Position numbers and translations under genes: made by a program
Origin: Pseudomonas lutea
Lineage (GTDB): Bacteria; Pseudomonadota; Gammaproteobacteria; Pseudomonadales; Pseudomonadaceae
Length of the DNA stretch: 64,000 nt
Direction: 5' to 3'
NCBI RefSeq assembly: GCF_000759445.1
Contig: NZ_JRMB01000002.1
Coordinates: forward strand, 434,001 to 498,000
Shown here: positions 27,441 to 37,711 of the stretch, piece by piece
Numbering within the stretch: position 1 is the stretch's first letter
How the letters are laid out: each line of letters starts with the position of its first letter
Notes under the pieces: model-generated
What the model saw: the letters and a program-made list of their open reading frames with translations, nothing else
Databases searched by the model: none
What the model was told of the DNA's origin: nothing

Positions 27441-29216
27441 TTACTCGGCTTTCGGTGTCTCGCGCAGACGGATGTGCAACTCACGCAGCGCCTTGGCATC
27501 AACCACACCCGGCGCCTGGGTCATTACGTCCGCAGCACTCTGGGTTTTCGGGAACGCAATGACTTCCCGGATGGACTGAGCCCCGGTCATCAACATGACC
27601 AGACGATCCAGACCGAACGCCAAACCGCCATGTGGCGGCGCGCCATACTTCAGAGCGTCGAGCAGGAAGCCGAACTTCTCCTGCTGCTCGTCTTCGGAAA
27701 TACCCAGCAGACGGAACACGGCCTGTTGCATTTCCTTGCGGTGAATACGGATCGAACCACCGCCCAGTTCCGTGCCGTTCAGGACCATGTCGTACGCACG
27801 GGACAGTGCGGTGCCCGGGTTGGCTTCGAGCTCTTCAGGCGAGCACTTCGGCGCGGTGAACGGGTGATGCAGCGCCGAGAAGCTGCCGTCGTCATTCTCT
27901 TCGAACATCGGGAAGTCAACGACCCACATCGGTGCCCACTCACACGTAAGCAGATTGAGGTCGTGGCCCAGCTTGATGCGCAATGCACCCAGCGCTTCGC
28001 TGACGATTTTGAATTTGTCGGCGCCGAAGAACACGATGTCGCCATCAACCGCACCCACGCGATCAAGGATCACGTTGAGGTTGGCTTCAGGGATGTTCTT
28101 GACGATCGGGGACTGCAGGCCCTCGACGCCCTTGGCGCGCTCGTTGACCTTGATGTAGGCCAGGCCTTTGGCGCCGTAGATGCCAACGAACTTGGTGTAC
28201 TCGTCGATCTTGCTGCGCGGCATGCTTGCGCCGCCGGGAACACGCAGGGCCGTGACGCGGCACTTCGGATCATTGGCAGGACCGCTGAACACTTTGAAGT
28301 CGACTGCCTGAAGCTGATCGGCAACGTCAACAAGCTCCAGCGGGTTACGCAGGTCCGGCTTGTCGGAGCCGTAACGGCGCATGGCCTCTTCGAAGGTCAT
28401 GTGCGGGAAATCATCGAACTCCAGATCCAGCACTTCCTTGAAGAGCTTGCGGATCATGTCCTCGGTAATGCCCATGATGTCGGCTTCATTGAGGAAGCTG
28501 GTTTCGATGTCGATCTGAGTGAATTCAGGCTGACGGTCGGCACGCAGGTCTTCGTCGCGGAAGCACTTGGCGATCTGGTAGTAACGGTCGAAACCGGCAA
28601 CCATCAGCAGTTGTTTGAACAGCTGCGGCGATTGCGGCAGGGCAAAGAAGCTGCCCGCATGCGTACGGCTTGGCACCAGGTAGTCGCGAGCGCCTTCGGG
28701 CGTGGCGCGAGTCAGGATTGGCGTTTCGACGTCAAGGAAGCCATTGCCGTCGAGGAAGCCGCGGATGCTGGAAGTGATGCGCGAGCGCAGACGAAGCTTT
28801 TCAGCCATTTCCGGGCGACGCAGGTCGATGAAGCGATAACGCAGGCGGGTCTCTTCACCGACGTCCGAATACTCGTTGAGTGGGAACGGCGGGGTTTCCG
28901 ACTCGTTGAGCACTTCAAGCTCATAGCCCAGCACTTCGATTGCGCCCGACGCCATGTTCGGGTTGACGGCGCCGGCAGGACGCGCACGTACCTTACCGGT
29001 CAGCTTGACGACGTATTCGCTGCGAACACGGTCGGCGATGGCGAAGGTGTCAGCACGATCAGGATCGAAAACCACCTGGGCCAGGCCCTCACGATCGCGG
29101 ATGTCGAGGAAAATCACCCCGCCATGGTCGCGACGGCGATGGACCCATCCGCAAAGGGTAATTTCCTGACCTTCCAGGCTCTCGTTCAGTTGGCCGCAAT
29201 AATGGCTGCGCATCAT
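27441..29216 (-). CDS. aspS: Aspartyl-tRNA synthetase
   Basis: A 591-residue class II aminoacyl-tRNA synthetase of the bacterial type. An N-terminal OB anticodon-binding domain ([18 protein letters not shown]), the class II motifs (motif 2 in [20 protein letters not shown], motif 3 [13 protein letters not shown]) and the inserted GAD domain (about 290-420) are present. In pseudomonads this enzyme is commonly non-discriminating and also charges tRNA-Asn; that property cannot be settled here. The start with two Met codons matches the family; an upstream extension is open but unlikely. Confidence 0.97.
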   Translation of the reverse strand: MMRSHYCGQLNESLEGQEITLCGWVHRRRDHGGVIFLDIRDREGLAQVVFDPDRADTFAIADRVRSEYVVKLTGKVRARPAGAVNPNMASGAIEVLGYELEVLNESETPPFPLNEYSDVGEETRLRYRFIDLRRPEMAEKLRLRSRITSSIRGFLDGNGFLDVETPILTRATPEGARDYLVPSRTHAGSFFALPQSPQLFKQLLMVAGFDRYYQIAKCFRDEDLRADRQPEFTQIDIETSFLNEADIMGITEDMIRKLFKEVLDLEFDDFPHMTFEEAMRRYGSDKPDLRNPLELVDVADQLQAVDFKVFSGPANDPKCRVTALRVPGGASMPRSKIDEYTKFVGIYGAKGLAYIKVNERAKGVEGLQSPIVKNIPEANLNVILDRVGAVDGDIVFFGADKFKIVSEALGALRIKLGHDLNLLTCEWAPMWVVDFPMFEENDDGSFSALHHPFTAPKCSPEELEANPGTALSRAYDMVLNGTELGGGSIRIHRKEMQQAVFRLLGISEDEQQEKFGFLLDALKYGAPPHGGLAFGLDRLVMLMTGAQSIREVIAFPKTQSAADVMTQAPGVVDAKALRELHIRLRETPKAE

Positions 29217-29479
29217 GATCGTGTGTTCACTTCTCGTAATTCGGAATTCGATGGAGCTTTCGCCCGTCGCCGGTGCGAGGGTGCGCAAGCTTTGGCATGC
29301 AGTCCGACCCGGCGGCCGGTTCCTGCCTTCCACAGTAAGGCGGGGGATTATATAGGGATAATCATCACTGTGCAGCCGCGCAGCCCGATACCGGCAAAGA
29401 AGATGCAGGCGCCCAGGGGCGACTTCGCAGTGGCTGCCAGAGAATGCGGGCCCGACGCAGCAGGCCCGCGGAAATCAGG

Positions 29480-29827
29480 TCAGGTCGGGGACGGCGTTAA
29501 CCTCAGCCCCTCGGCACTCAGTATGTGAGCCACGCACACCACACGGATCAAGCCGCTGAAGTTCTTCACGCCGCCGTAACGCAGGTGAACCTCGCGGTCG
29601 ACATAGGACAGCACCGCGTTTATGGAGCAGTCGTTGAATCGTGCCATTTCGGAAAGGATATTCCAGTACACCTCTTCAAGGCGCAGACAGGTGGCCAACC
29701 CATTAAGCCTCACCGACCTGGCATGCGGTTGGGCGAGGCTCATGTTGAAGTTGTCGATAAAAGGGTCTCCCCTGGCGTTTACACATCGAGGCAGCTCCCA
29801 CCTCTCCTGATCAGTATTCCGATTCAT
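29480..29827 (-). CDS. Ribbon-helix-helix (RHH_4-type) domain protein
   Basis: A 115-residue protein. Residues about 37-85 match the RHH_4 ribbon-helix-helix pattern: RSVRLNGLATCLRLEEVYWNILSEMAR then CSINAVLSYVDREV. Such proteins are putative DNA-binding regulators whose targets are mostly unknown. The first ATG is preceded by AGGGGGT at good spacing, so I keep the full 115 residues; the N-terminal 30 residues have no family match. It sits upstream of aspS on the same strand, about 260 bases away, so it may be a separate unit. Confidence 0.72.
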   Translation of the reverse strand: MNRNTDQERWELPRCVNARGDPFIDNFNMSLAQPHARSVRLNGLATCLRLEEVYWNILSEMARFNDCSINAVLSYVDREVHLRYGGVKNFSGLIRVVCVAHILSAEGLRLTPSPT

Positions 29828-30194
29828 GCGGACCCCCTATTTTGCGATCACGGATATAGGCGTCGGCACCTCTTCGCAATCATATGAAAGAAGTGCCTAT
29901 CAAGCCGTATTCCGCGAGGCGCAACCAGCAGAAGGAGCACTCTCAACCCGTAGGAGATTGCCACGGTGAAAGGGGGATTTCCGAAAGCTGAAAAAGCTCA
30001 GAACATTTATCTGTCCCGAGGTATTAGATATATATTTTTCTGAGTTCTTTTGCCCCATTTGCCCAGCGAGCAACCGCGGGCCCACGCGTGAAGCAAGGTC
30101 ACTGAGCAGCGCGTAAGGTCAGGGGGAGCCCAGGATTAATGGACGTCGAAGCGCCAGGGGAAATGCGGAAGGGGGGAGGGAGAAATTAGACACG
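29828..30194. other. Intergenic region, no gene seen
   Basis: About 370 bases between the RHH gene and dps. An A/T-rich patch contains CTCAGAA and, some 40 bases later, TTCTGAG, which could pair as a weak hairpin. A purine-rich tract precedes the dps terminator. I see no coding sequence or RNA gene. Confidence 0.4.
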
Positions 30195-30226
30195 CAGGGC
30201 GAGCATCGTTTTCGATGCTCGCCCTG
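30195..30226 (-). terminator. Strong hairpin after dps
   Basis: CAGGGCGAGCATCG and CGATGCTCGCCCTG form a perfect 14-base stem with a four-base loop, six bases beyond the dps stop. The T run is weak on the minus strand, so it may act as both terminator and 3' stabiliser. Confidence 0.65.
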
Positions 30227-30231
30227 GCCCA

Positions 30232-30705
30232 TTACTGTGTTTCGAGCATCGAACGCAGCATCCAGGCCGTTTTCTCGTGCACCTGCATGCGCTGGGTCAG
30301 CAAATCCGCAGTCGGCTCGTCGCTGACTTTGTCCAGCAGCGGGAAGATCCCCCGCGCGGTCCGGGTGACGGCTTCCTGACCCTGAACAAGCGATCGAATC
30401 ATGTCTTCCGCAGCCGGTACGCCTTCTTCTTCTTTGATAGAAGACAAACGCGCATACGTTGAGTAAGTGCCCGGTGCCGGGAAGCCCAGTGCGCGGATAC
30501 GCTCGGCAATCTGATCGACCGCCAGCGCCAACTCGTTGTACTGCTCCTCGAACATCAGGTGAAGCGTACGAAAGGCCGGACCAGTAACGTTCCAGTGAAA
30601 GTTATGGGTTTTCAGATACAACACGTAGGTGTCTGCCAGCAGGCGGGAAAGACCGTCCACGATGGACTTGCGATCTTCTTCGCTGATGCCGATATCGATT
30701 GCCAT
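30232..30705 (-). CDS. dps: Dps-family ferritin-like DNA-protection protein
   Basis: A 157-residue Dps/ferritin-fold protein that forms a dodecamer, oxidises and stores iron, and shields DNA from peroxide damage. The ferroxidase-site stretch [27 protein letters not shown] is intact, with the His, Asp and Glu ligands typical of Dps. I chose the ATG seven bases after GAGG; 20 upstream codons are open but not family-like. It faces away from the cold-shock gene across a 450-base divergent region. Induction by oxidative stress or stationary phase is expected but no operator was identified. Confidence 0.92.
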   Translation of the reverse strand: MAIDIGISEEDRKSIVDGLSRLLADTYVLYLKTHNFHWNVTGPAFRTLHLMFEEQYNELALAVDQIAERIRALGFPAPGTYSTYARLSSIKEEEGVPAAEDMIRSLVQGQEAVTRTARGIFPLLDKVSDEPTADLLTQRMQVHEKTAWMLRSMLETQ

Positions 30706-31153
30706 GTTCAGACCTCTTCTATGATGGTGTGTTTTAACGACTGCCGACCACTCTATCAAGACCATCGGCCCGACGCAGCCATCTGTCGGGATTAGTTCGG
30801 CCGTAGCAACCCACGACCAAATGCCTCTCCTTTATTAGCGACTTTAAATTGCCGTGAAAGTGCTTTCGCGACGGCGCTGTGGTAGCGCCGGCGACTGCTC
30901 TGGGACGAGCATGACAACCTATCCAGGAAAAACTGACACCACCGGCCCGCAAGCCACCGCTGAGAACGCTAACCGCTTGATTTGAGTAGCTCTCGCCTTT
31001 GCTGTTAAATACAGCCGTGTTGCCACCAAAGTGCCGTCAGGCGGTGGCGCATAGGCAGGACCGACAATCGTGCATCACGCCTCACTTTTTCCCGAAGCGT
31101 ACCGAACGTCACCCGCTATTTCCTTGCGATCCATCTTAATGTGAGTCATCAAA
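30706..31153. promoter_or_regulatory. Divergent dps / cold-shock gene promoter region
   Basis: About 450 bases separate the two divergent start codons. TTGATT and TTAAAT occur before the plus-strand gene but their spacing is too long for a standard promoter. If a promoter lies there, the cold-shock gene would have an mRNA leader of roughly 140 bases, which is common for cold-shock genes. No small gene is apparent. Confidence 0.35.
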
Positions 31154-31759
31154 ATGTTGAAAATAGTCCACCTGCTAACAGGCGCAGCTGCCCTGCTGCT
31201 GTCTTTCATACCCAGTCTGCGCAGTGAAGCGCTGTCTTCGTACCTGTCCCAACCGGATGCGCTGTACCTGGCGCTCTTCGGCCTCATCAATCTGGTCCTG
31301 GCCCCGGTGATTCCATACTGGAACAAAGGCCCACGTCATCAATTACAAAATCTTGTCAGCGGTTTGCTCGTTATTGCCGTAGTGCTTCAAATCCTCACGC
31401 TGCTCGTGCCACTTGAAACCATCGCCGGCCAACCGGCCGTTCTCGTGAGCCTGCTGGCGGTGGTCATTGCGGTGGCGCTGCACCTGGCGGTCAGCTTTTA
31501 CCGCTCCTCCCCTACCCCGATCGCTCAGTCTCAGGATCTGGGAAATCGGGATACCGGTACGGTGAAGTGGTTCAACACCTCGAAAGGATTCGGCTTCATC
31601 TCCCGTGACTCGGGTGATGATATTTTCGTTCACTTTCGTGCCATTCGGGGTGAAGGTCATCGCGTTCTGGTCGAAGGCCAACGGGTCGAGTTTTCGGTCA
31701 TGAACCGCGACAAGGGACTGCAAGCGGAAGACGTCATCGCCGCACTGCCGCGCCGCTGA
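31154..31759 (+). CDS. Membrane-anchored cold-shock domain protein
   Basis: A 201-residue protein in two parts. Residues 1-115 form three or four membrane helices (about 4-22, 37-55, 66-87, 94-114). Residues 133-200 form a complete cold-shock domain with [16 protein letters not shown] (RNP1 at 144-149) and DIFVHF (RNP2 at about 156-161), the surfaces that bind single-stranded RNA or DNA. This would hold a nucleic-acid chaperone at the inner face of the membrane. P. aeruginosa has a cold-shock gene at the same place beside dps. Its role is unknown. Confidence 0.88.
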   Translation: MLKIVHLLTGAAALLLSFIPSLRSEALSSYLSQPDALYLALFGLINLVLAPVIPYWNKGPRHQLQNLVSGLLVIAVVLQILTLLVPLETIAGQPAVLVSLLAVVIAVALHLAVSFYRSSPTPIAQSQDLGNRDTGTVKWFNTSKGFGFISRDSGDDIFVHFRAIRGEGHRVLVEGQRVEFSVMNRDKGLQAEDVIAALPRR

Positions 31760-31766
31760 CATCTCC

Positions 31767-31800
31767 AAAAAAAAACCGCGCTTCAAAGCGCGGTTTTTTT
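31767..31800. terminator. Bidirectional rho-independent terminator
   Basis: ACCGCGCTT and AAGCGCGGT form the stem, with A8-9 on the left and T7 on the right. It lies between the convergent cold-shock gene and slyX and can serve both. Confidence 0.92.
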
Positions 31801-31819
31801 ATGGCTGCAATTCCTGCCT

Positions 31820-32026
31820 TTAATAATGGGGAGGAGGCGAATCTTCGGCAAAGCCATCGCCCTGCCCTCCCATTTCCTCCTGGCGCTTGATCAGAGCAGT
31901 GATCTGCAATTCCAGGCGGTCAATACTGCGCTGCTGGGCCACCAACACGTCGTTGAGGGCCTGGATGGTGTCGTCCTGAAACGCCAGACGGCTCTCCAGT
32001 TCCATCACTCGGGAGTCGAGCTCCAT
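31820..32026 (-). CDS. slyX: SlyX family protein
   Basis: A 68-residue protein that is almost entirely coiled coil ([33 protein letters not shown]), ending in the conserved SPPPHY tail of the SlyX family. Its function is unknown. It starts two bases after the HIT gene stop and is surely co-transcribed with it. Confidence 0.9.
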   Translation of the reverse strand: MELDSRVMELESRLAFQDDTIQALNDVLVAQQRSIDRLELQITALIKRQEEMGGQGDGFAEDSPPPHY

Positions 32027-32028
32027 GG

Positions 32029-32454
32029 TTAGTCCTCTTTGAAAATGAACGTTTCGGTCAAGACCGGCTTAAGCTGCGAGACGATCCGCCCGACCTCATC
32101 CGTTGAATAAGGTCGGGCCGGATGCCTGCCCCAGACAGGGGCCGGCCAGGCTGCATCGCCGACGCGTCTGACGATGACGTGCATGTGCAGCTGGCTGACC
32201 ACATTGCCCAGTGCAGCGACATTCATCTTGTCCGCAGCGAAGGTACGGCTCAGCACGGCAGACAGGTAGGTCGTTTCCGTCCATAACTGCGCCTGCTCTG
32301 CCTCCTCCAGTTGAAAGACTTCACTGATGTCAGAACGCTTTGGGACGAGGATGAACCACGGGTAATTCGAGTCATTGGACAGCAGCAATGTGCACAGCGG
32401 AAAGTCACCTATAGGCAGGGTGTCTTGCCGCAGGCGCGAATCTAGAACGAACAC
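32029..32454 (-). CDS. HIT-domain protein (GTG start)
   Basis: A 141-residue histidine-triad protein, a nucleotide hydrolase or transferase fold. The active-site motif reads QLHMHVIVR, so the first His of the triad is Gln while the central catalytic His and the third His remain; this is usual for the Pseudomonas clade with [13 protein letters not shown] motifs. The GTG start is chosen because AGGAG lies seven bases upstream and the family starts VFVLDSRL; 41 upstream codons are open but not conserved-looking. It is two bases from slyX. Confidence 0.88.
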   Translation of the reverse strand: MFVLDSRLRQDTLPIGDFPLCTLLLSNDSNYPWFILVPKRSDISEVFQLEEAEQAQLWTETTYLSAVLSRTFAADKMNVAALGNVVSQLHMHVIVRRVGDAAWPAPVWGRHPARPYSTDEVGRIVSQLKPVLTETFIFKED

Positions 32455-33436
32455 GTGAATACTCCTGATCGCTGGATGGATTTGCCGGCTCGGCTGGCTG
32501 ACCAGAACCTGACATGGACTGAGGGGCAGGATACCCGTGAAGCGCAGACGAATCACTGGGCGGGGGGTTAGCAGCATTCTGCAGATTCAGTGTTGATCCA
32601 TGAGCAGCGCCACCACTCGCACCAAGCCTGCGCGAAAAACTCTCCAACGCACTCGAATGATGCGCCTGCCTACACGGATGCCCAAGAGAGGAGTATGCAT
32701 TCGATTTCATCGCAGGCCTTGCCGGCCGGGCTTCTCAGCAAAACGCCGGTGCCAGTTCCCGCTGACCGCAACATCACCGCCAGGACATTTAACCGTCAGC
32801 GGTGCTAAAGCCATGCAGCGCGGCTTTGCAATGCACCAAAAAGACTCAGCTACCCGCCATTAGTGGGGCGCTTATCCGCGATTTACCCACTTACACGCAG
32901 TAACAGGTAACGCCAGTGACATCTGCACACGCTAGCCTCGTAAAAATCCTGACAACTACGCAGGCCATCTAAAAATATTTTATTCAACAGATACAAATGG
33001 TTACGTTGTTAACCGCATGTAAATAGGGCGCCTTCGACATTTTTTTCATGTTCGTTGAAATTTTGTGCACGGTTGTTGCTTTGTCACACACAGCCTTAAC
33101 GCCAGCATGCTGTAACGGGATGCGGGGGCGACACGGATGCAGCGACGTTTCAAGGGGGAAGCCATCAGGGATGGGTCGAGGTATTTGAGAGCGATTCTCG
33201 CCTTGCCACCCTTCCTCTAGTTGCACGATCCACGGACTAAGGAAGCTGTTCAATCGCGACACGAACAGCACTGGCTGCGACAGCCCGTAAAAAAACCGAA
33301 AGGAAAGGCTCGTAAGTATCGCCAATAATGTCAGCGTGCTATAGATTTCGCCGACACCAAAAAGAAAGAAGCCGGCCAGATAAAAAAACAGGTGGACGGC
33401 AGTACTCTTCTTAAAAACCAAAGGAGCAAAGTCACG
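32455..33436. other. Long intergenic region before the porin gene
   Basis: Nearly 1 kb without a convincing gene. Short frames of 70-90 codons are open but have no start signal or family match. An imperfect inverted repeat, TGAGAGCGATTCTCG, lies about 250 bases before the porin start and vaguely resembles a Fur site. An A-rich stretch with AAAGGAG directly precedes the porin ATG. The porin probably has a long, regulated leader. Confidence 0.4.
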
Positions 33437-34780
33437 ATGAGAGTGATGAAGTGGAGCGCAATCGCACTGGCCGTTACTGCAGCCAGCACCCAATTGGCAT
33501 CGGCTGCGGCATTCGTAAGCGATCAGTCCGAAGCAACTGGTTTTGTAGAGGGGAGCAAGCTGGACGTTAAGGCTCGTAACTACTATTTCAACCGTCACAT
33601 CCTGCACGACGAGGGCCGCAAGGACCAACGCGACTGGACTCAAGGTTTCTGGGGTAACTTCACCTCCGGTTATACCCAAGGCCTGATCGGCGTGGGTGTT
33701 GACGCGTTCGGCTACGCCGGTTTCAAACTCAGCGGCGACGACAAGCATTCGGGTTCCGGCAACTTGACGCTGGATACCACACCAAATTCCGACGGTTTCC
33801 GCGACAACCACGACAGCTTTGGCAAGGCCGGTGGCGCCGTCAAGTTCCGGGTTTCGAAAACCGAATTGAAAATCGGTGACATGCAACCTCAGAACCCAGT
33901 GTTCGCAGTGGGTGGCTCGCGCCTGTTGCCGCAAACTGCAAGCGGTCTGAGCCTTCAAAGCAGCGAGATCAAAGGCCTCGACGTTGAAGCTGGCCACTTC
34001 TATTCGGGCACCAGCCAAAACGATACAAGCCATGATGGCTCAATCTTCGCCCAATACGCCAACGTGCAAGCCAGATCTGCGGACTTTGGCGGCGGTAAGT
34101 ATTCGATCACGGATAATCTGGGCGTAGGCTTCTACTATGCCAAGCTCGAAGACGTGTGGAACCAGTACTACGGCAACATCAACTACGCACTCCCGTTGAC
34201 CGACGATCAGGCACTGGCTTTCGACTTCAACATTTACAACACTAAAGACACTGGCAGCGCAAAGGCCGGCTCAATCAGCAACACCGCTTGGTCGGGCTCC
34301 GCCGCTTACTCCTTCCTGGCGGCGCATACATTGACCCTGGCGTTCCAGAAAGTTAATGGCAACACGCCGTTCGACTACATCGGGATCGGCGACAACAACA
34401 AGGGCGGCGACTCGATCTTCCTTGCGAACTCGATTCAATACTCCGACTTTAACGCCCCTGGGGAAAGATCGTGGCAAGGTCGCTATGACCTGAACATGGC
34501 GCCCTACGGCGTGGCTGGCCTGAGCTTCATGGCTCGTTACGTCAGCGGTACTAATATCGATGGCACCAAAGGCAATAATGCTATTTACGCCGGCCTGTAT
34601 GGCGAAGACGGCAGCCACCACGAAACCAACGTCGAGGCCAAGTACGTTGTTCAAGCTGGCCCGGCCAAAGACCTGTCGTTCCGTATTCGTCAAGCATGGC
34701 ACCGCGCCAATGCCGACGAAGGCGAAGGCGATATCAACGAGTTCCGTCTGATCGTCGACTACCCGATTTCGGTCCTGTAA
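33437..34780 (+). CDS. oprD: OprD-family outer-membrane porin
   Basis: A 447-residue outer-membrane porin. The signal peptide MRVMKWSAIALAVTAASTQL ends near SAAAF. The mature start FVSDQSEATGFVEGS, the motifs RNYYFNRH and GVDAFGYAGFKL, and the end RIRQAWHRANADEGEGDINE...DYPISVL closely follow OprD of P. aeruginosa, which takes up basic amino acids. The gene order (slyX, HIT, porin, proS) is also that of the oprD locus. The family is large and specificity shifts easily, so the substrate is inferred only. Confidence 0.85.
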   Translation: MRVMKWSAIALAVTAASTQLASAAAFVSDQSEATGFVEGSKLDVKARNYYFNRHILHDEGRKDQRDWTQGFWGNFTSGYTQGLIGVGVDAFGYAGFKLSGDDKHSGSGNLTLDTTPNSDGFRDNHDSFGKAGGAVKFRVSKTELKIGDMQPQNPVFAVGGSRLLPQTASGLSLQSSEIKGLDVEAGHFYSGTSQNDTSHDGSIFAQYANVQARSADFGGGKYSITDNLGVGFYYAKLEDVWNQYYGNINYALPLTDDQALAFDFNIYNTKDTGSAKAGSISNTAWSGSAAYSFLAAHTLTLAFQKVNGNTPFDYIGIGDNNKGGDSIFLANSIQYSDFNAPGERSWQGRYDLNMAPYGVAGLSFMARYVSGTNIDGTKGNNAIYAGLYGEDGSHHETNVEAKYVVQAGPAKDLSFRIRQAWHRANADEGEGDINEFRLIVDYPISVL

Positions 34781-34805
34781 TCGCATTGTCTGACACTCGT
34801 TAATG

Positions 34806-34834
34806 AAAAGCCCGGCCCCCGCGCCGGGCTTTTT
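34806..34834 (+). terminator. Rho-independent terminator after porin gene
   Basis: AAAAGCCCGGC and GCCGGGCTTTTT form a GC-rich stem with a T run, 26 bases after the porin stop. Confidence 0.9.
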
Positions 34835-34953
34835 AATGGGCGTCTGTATGACATTCCCTCCATCCGCGGCGCCCGCCCGGCCTGTACTCAGCGGTACCAC
34901 CACCGTACAATCCCGAATCATTTCCCAGTCACAGCAACCGACAACGGCCGACC

Positions 34954-36669
34954 ATGCGTACCAGTCAATATTTGCTCGCCACACAGAAAGAAACGCCATC
35001 CGACGCGGTCGTGATCAGCCATCAGCTGATGCTGCGTGCCGGCATGATTCGCAAACTGGCTTCGGGTCTTTACACCTGGCTCCCCATGGGCCTGCGAGTA
35101 CTGCGCAAGGTCGAGGTGGTGGTGCGTGAAGAAATGAACGCAGCGGGCGCGCTTGAGGTGTTGATGCCCGGCATTCAGCCAGCGGAGCTCTGGCAGGAAT
35201 CGGGCCGTTGGGAACAGTACGGTCCGGAGCTGTTGCGACTGAAAGACCGTCACGATCGAGATTTTTGCGCGGGCCCGACCCACGAAGAGGTCATCACCGA
35301 TCTGGCCCGCAATGAACTCAATAGCTATAAACAGCTGCCGATCAACATGTATCAGATCCAGACCAAGTTCCGCGACGAAATCCGTCCGCGTTTTGGCCTG
35401 ATGCGTGGCCGTGAATTCATCATGAAGGACGCCTACTCCTTTCATGCGACACAGGATTCCCTTCAGGAAACCTACGATCGCATGCACCAGGCGTACTGCA
35501 ACGTGTTCACCCGTCTGGGCCTGAATTTCCGCCCTGTGGTTGCGGACAACGGATCCATCGGTGGCGCGGGCTCCCATGAATTCCACGTCCTCGCCGAGTC
35601 GGGTGAAGATGACATCGTGTTCAGCGACACCTCCGACTACGCCGCCAACATTGAAAAAGCACAAGCCATTCCACGTGAAGCGAGCCGCCCTGCCGCCGCC
35701 GAGCAGATGCGCCTGGTAGATACCCCCGACGCGAAGACCATCGCGGCGCTGGTCGAGCAGTTCAACCTGCCAATCGAAAAGACCGTGAAGACCCTCGTGG
35801 TTCATGCCGCTGAAGAAGGGAAGCTGATCGCCCTGATCATCCGAGGCGATCACGAACTCAACGAGATCAAGGCCTCTAATCTTGAGCAAGTGGCCAGCCC
35901 GCTGGTCATGGCTTCCGAAGCTGAACTGCGTGATGCCATTGGCGCCGGCGCAGGTTCGCTCGGGCCGTTGAATCTGCCGCTGCCGTGCATCATTGACCGC
36001 TCTGTCGAGCTGATGAGCGACTTTGCCATTGGCGCGAACATAGATGACAAGCACTACTTCGGCGTCAACTGGGAGCGCGACCTGCCGGTTCCGACCGTGG
36101 CTGACCTGCGCAACGTTGTCGCCGGCGACCCAAGCCCCGACGGCCAAGGCACAGTGATCATCAAACGCGGCATTGAAGTCGGGCATATTTTCCAGCTCGG
36201 CACCAAGTACAGCGACGCGATGAAGTGCCAGGTACTCGGCGAAAACGGCAAGCCGGTTACCTTGACCATGGGCTGCTACGGCATTGGAGTTTCACGCGTA
36301 GTGGCTGCGGCCATCGAGCAGAACAACGACGCCAACGGCATCATCTGGAGCGACGCTCTGGCTCCTTTCCAGATCGCCCTCGTGCCACTGCGCTATGAGA
36401 CCGAAGCAGTCAAAGAGGCCACAGACAAGCTGTACGCCGAACTGACCGCTGCGGGCTTCGAAGTGCTGCTGGACGACCGCGACAAGAAGACCAGTCCGGG
36501 CATCAAATTTGCCGACATGGAACTGATCGGCATTCCGCACCGCATCGTAGTCAGCGACCGCGGGCTTGCCGAGGGCAACCTCGAGTACAAGAGCCGCACC
36601 GAAGCCGAAGCTCAGGCGTTGCCTGTTGCCGATGTGCTGTCTTTCATCAAGGATCGGATCAAGCGCTGA
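34954..36669 (+). CDS. proS: Prolyl-tRNA synthetase
   Basis: A 571-residue class II synthetase of the bacterial form. Motif 2 and 3 regions are [25 protein letters not shown] and [18 protein letters not shown]. The inserted YbaK-type editing domain (about 225-400), which clears mischarged Ala-tRNA-Pro, is present. The C-terminal anticodon domain includes [22 protein letters not shown]. It is preceded by the porin terminator and followed by a lipoprotein gene. Confidence 0.97.
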   Translation: MRTSQYLLATQKETPSDAVVISHQLMLRAGMIRKLASGLYTWLPMGLRVLRKVEVVVREEMNAAGALEVLMPGIQPAELWQESGRWEQYGPELLRLKDRHDRDFCAGPTHEEVITDLARNELNSYKQLPINMYQIQTKFRDEIRPRFGLMRGREFIMKDAYSFHATQDSLQETYDRMHQAYCNVFTRLGLNFRPVVADNGSIGGAGSHEFHVLAESGEDDIVFSDTSDYAANIEKAQAIPREASRPAAAEQMRLVDTPDAKTIAALVEQFNLPIEKTVKTLVVHAAEEGKLIALIIRGDHELNEIKASNLEQVASPLVMASEAELRDAIGAGAGSLGPLNLPLPCIIDRSVELMSDFAIGANIDDKHYFGVNWERDLPVPTVADLRNVVAGDPSPDGQGTVIIKRGIEVGHIFQLGTKYSDAMKCQVLGENGKPVTLTMGCYGIGVSRVVAAAIEQNNDANGIIWSDALAPFQIALVPLRYETEAVKEATDKLYAELTAAGFEVLLDDRDKKTSPGIKFADMELIGIPHRIVVSDRGLAEGNLEYKSRTEAEAQALPVADVLSFIKDRIKR

Positions 36670-36752
36670 CCGGAACGCGCGCCTGCGACCCCCGCAGGCG
36701 CACCTTCATTCGCCACGCTTCTGCTATGCGCCTATCTGCACCCAGAGATCTC

Positions 36753-37709
36753 ATGTTCAAGCGAAATCCATCACGTCTCGCAGGCGCTGTCTTGTGCACC
36801 AGCCTGTTTCTCGGCGGCTGCGCCAATCATCTGTCTCAACGAAGCGAGCATGAAGAACGTGTCGAGCGCAAATTGCTCCAGCACAGTTTTCAGGTCGACA
36901 TCGGTGAACCCAAAACGCTTGAGTTACCCCAGCGACGGATACGCATCCACGAGCTGAAAACTTTCGACATCACCGAATTTGAAGTGACGCGGCATTACGA
37001 CCGATACACGCCCTATCAGCCCTGGCGGGAGGTCTACGAAATTCCGCTCGGAGCAGTGGCGATCGTGGCCGGGGTGGGCGCAAACGTGGTTAACGTGCTG
37101 ACGTTTGGCAGCCTCCCGGACAGCGTGACCAAAGACTGGCTCAGCTACGGTGTAGCCGGCATCAACCCCTTCATGAATGCACCGTCTCACGGTCGTGCCC
37201 AGCAAAACCTGGCGGGCATCGATGAAGTGCAGCGCGACCACCGCGTCGAGCATTCGAGCCTGCCGTGGAGCGATGCGCCGGTCGACGTCACCGCAGGCAA
37301 GCAAACGCATGAAATGACTACGGACCGCAATGGCGTGCTGCGGGTCAATCTGCTGGACAGCCCCTTCGCCGAACAGGATCTCAGCCATGTGACGCAGCTG
37401 GCGATCCGCGTGCAGGATGACCAGAGCAACGTCCAGGCAAACGCCACCTTGCCGCTCAGCCGAACACTGCGCGGGAAGCTGCTTGAGGCCCACGATTTGA
37501 TCTACGACGATCTGGAAGACGATGAGGTCAGCCAGTGGGTCCATCGCGTCAAGCGTCTGTCGGAGCTGGGACTTGAAGAGCAAGCCAGTGAGCTGGAGCA
37601 GTCGCTGATTGAAATGACGCGTAACGATCCGCAGTTGCAGCACCAGTTTCTCAGATCGTTGGCCAAAGACGCCGGTCGACTGGTCGCGGTGCCACCCAGC
37701 GCCGAATAG
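36753..37709 (+). CDS. Putative lipoprotein of unknown function
   Basis: A 318-residue protein with a lipoprotein signal peptide: MFKRNPSRLAGAVLCTSLF then lipobox LGGC near residue 23. The following residue is Ala, which suggests outer-membrane sorting. A hydrophobic stretch (about 100-125, IPLGAVAIVAGVGANVVNVLTF) may be a second membrane or buried segment. No family was recognised. I start at the ATG that gives a proper signal; one nine codons upstream is possible. It ends two bases from the convergent dinB stop and lies between proS and dinB. Confidence 0.7.
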   Translation: MFKRNPSRLAGAVLCTSLFLGGCANHLSQRSEHEERVERKLLQHSFQVDIGEPKTLELPQRRIRIHELKTFDITEFEVTRHYDRYTPYQPWREVYEIPLGAVAIVAGVGANVVNVLTFGSLPDSVTKDWLSYGVAGINPFMNAPSHGRAQQNLAGIDEVQRDHRVEHSSLPWSDAPVDVTAGKQTHEMTTDRNGVLRVNLLDSPFAEQDLSHVTQLAIRVQDDQSNVQANATLPLSRTLRGKLLEAHDLIYDDLEDDEVSQWVHRVKRLSELGLEEQASELEQSLIEMTRNDPQLQHQFLRSLAKDAGRLVAVPPSAE

Positions 37710-37711
37710 CC

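Noticed and set aside
27474..29528. 684-codon plus-strand open frame
   Set aside because: It is antisense to aspS along its whole length; the translation has no family features and its openness follows from GC-rich third positions of the real gene.
32029..32454. HIT protein as a dead enzyme because the first triad His is Gln
   Set aside because: The central catalytic His and the third His are present, and QxHxH is normal in this clade.
33186..33200. Fur box upstream of oprD (TGAGAGCGATTCTCG)
   Set aside because: Too many mismatches to the Fur consensus and far from the start codon; kept only as an unexplained dyad.
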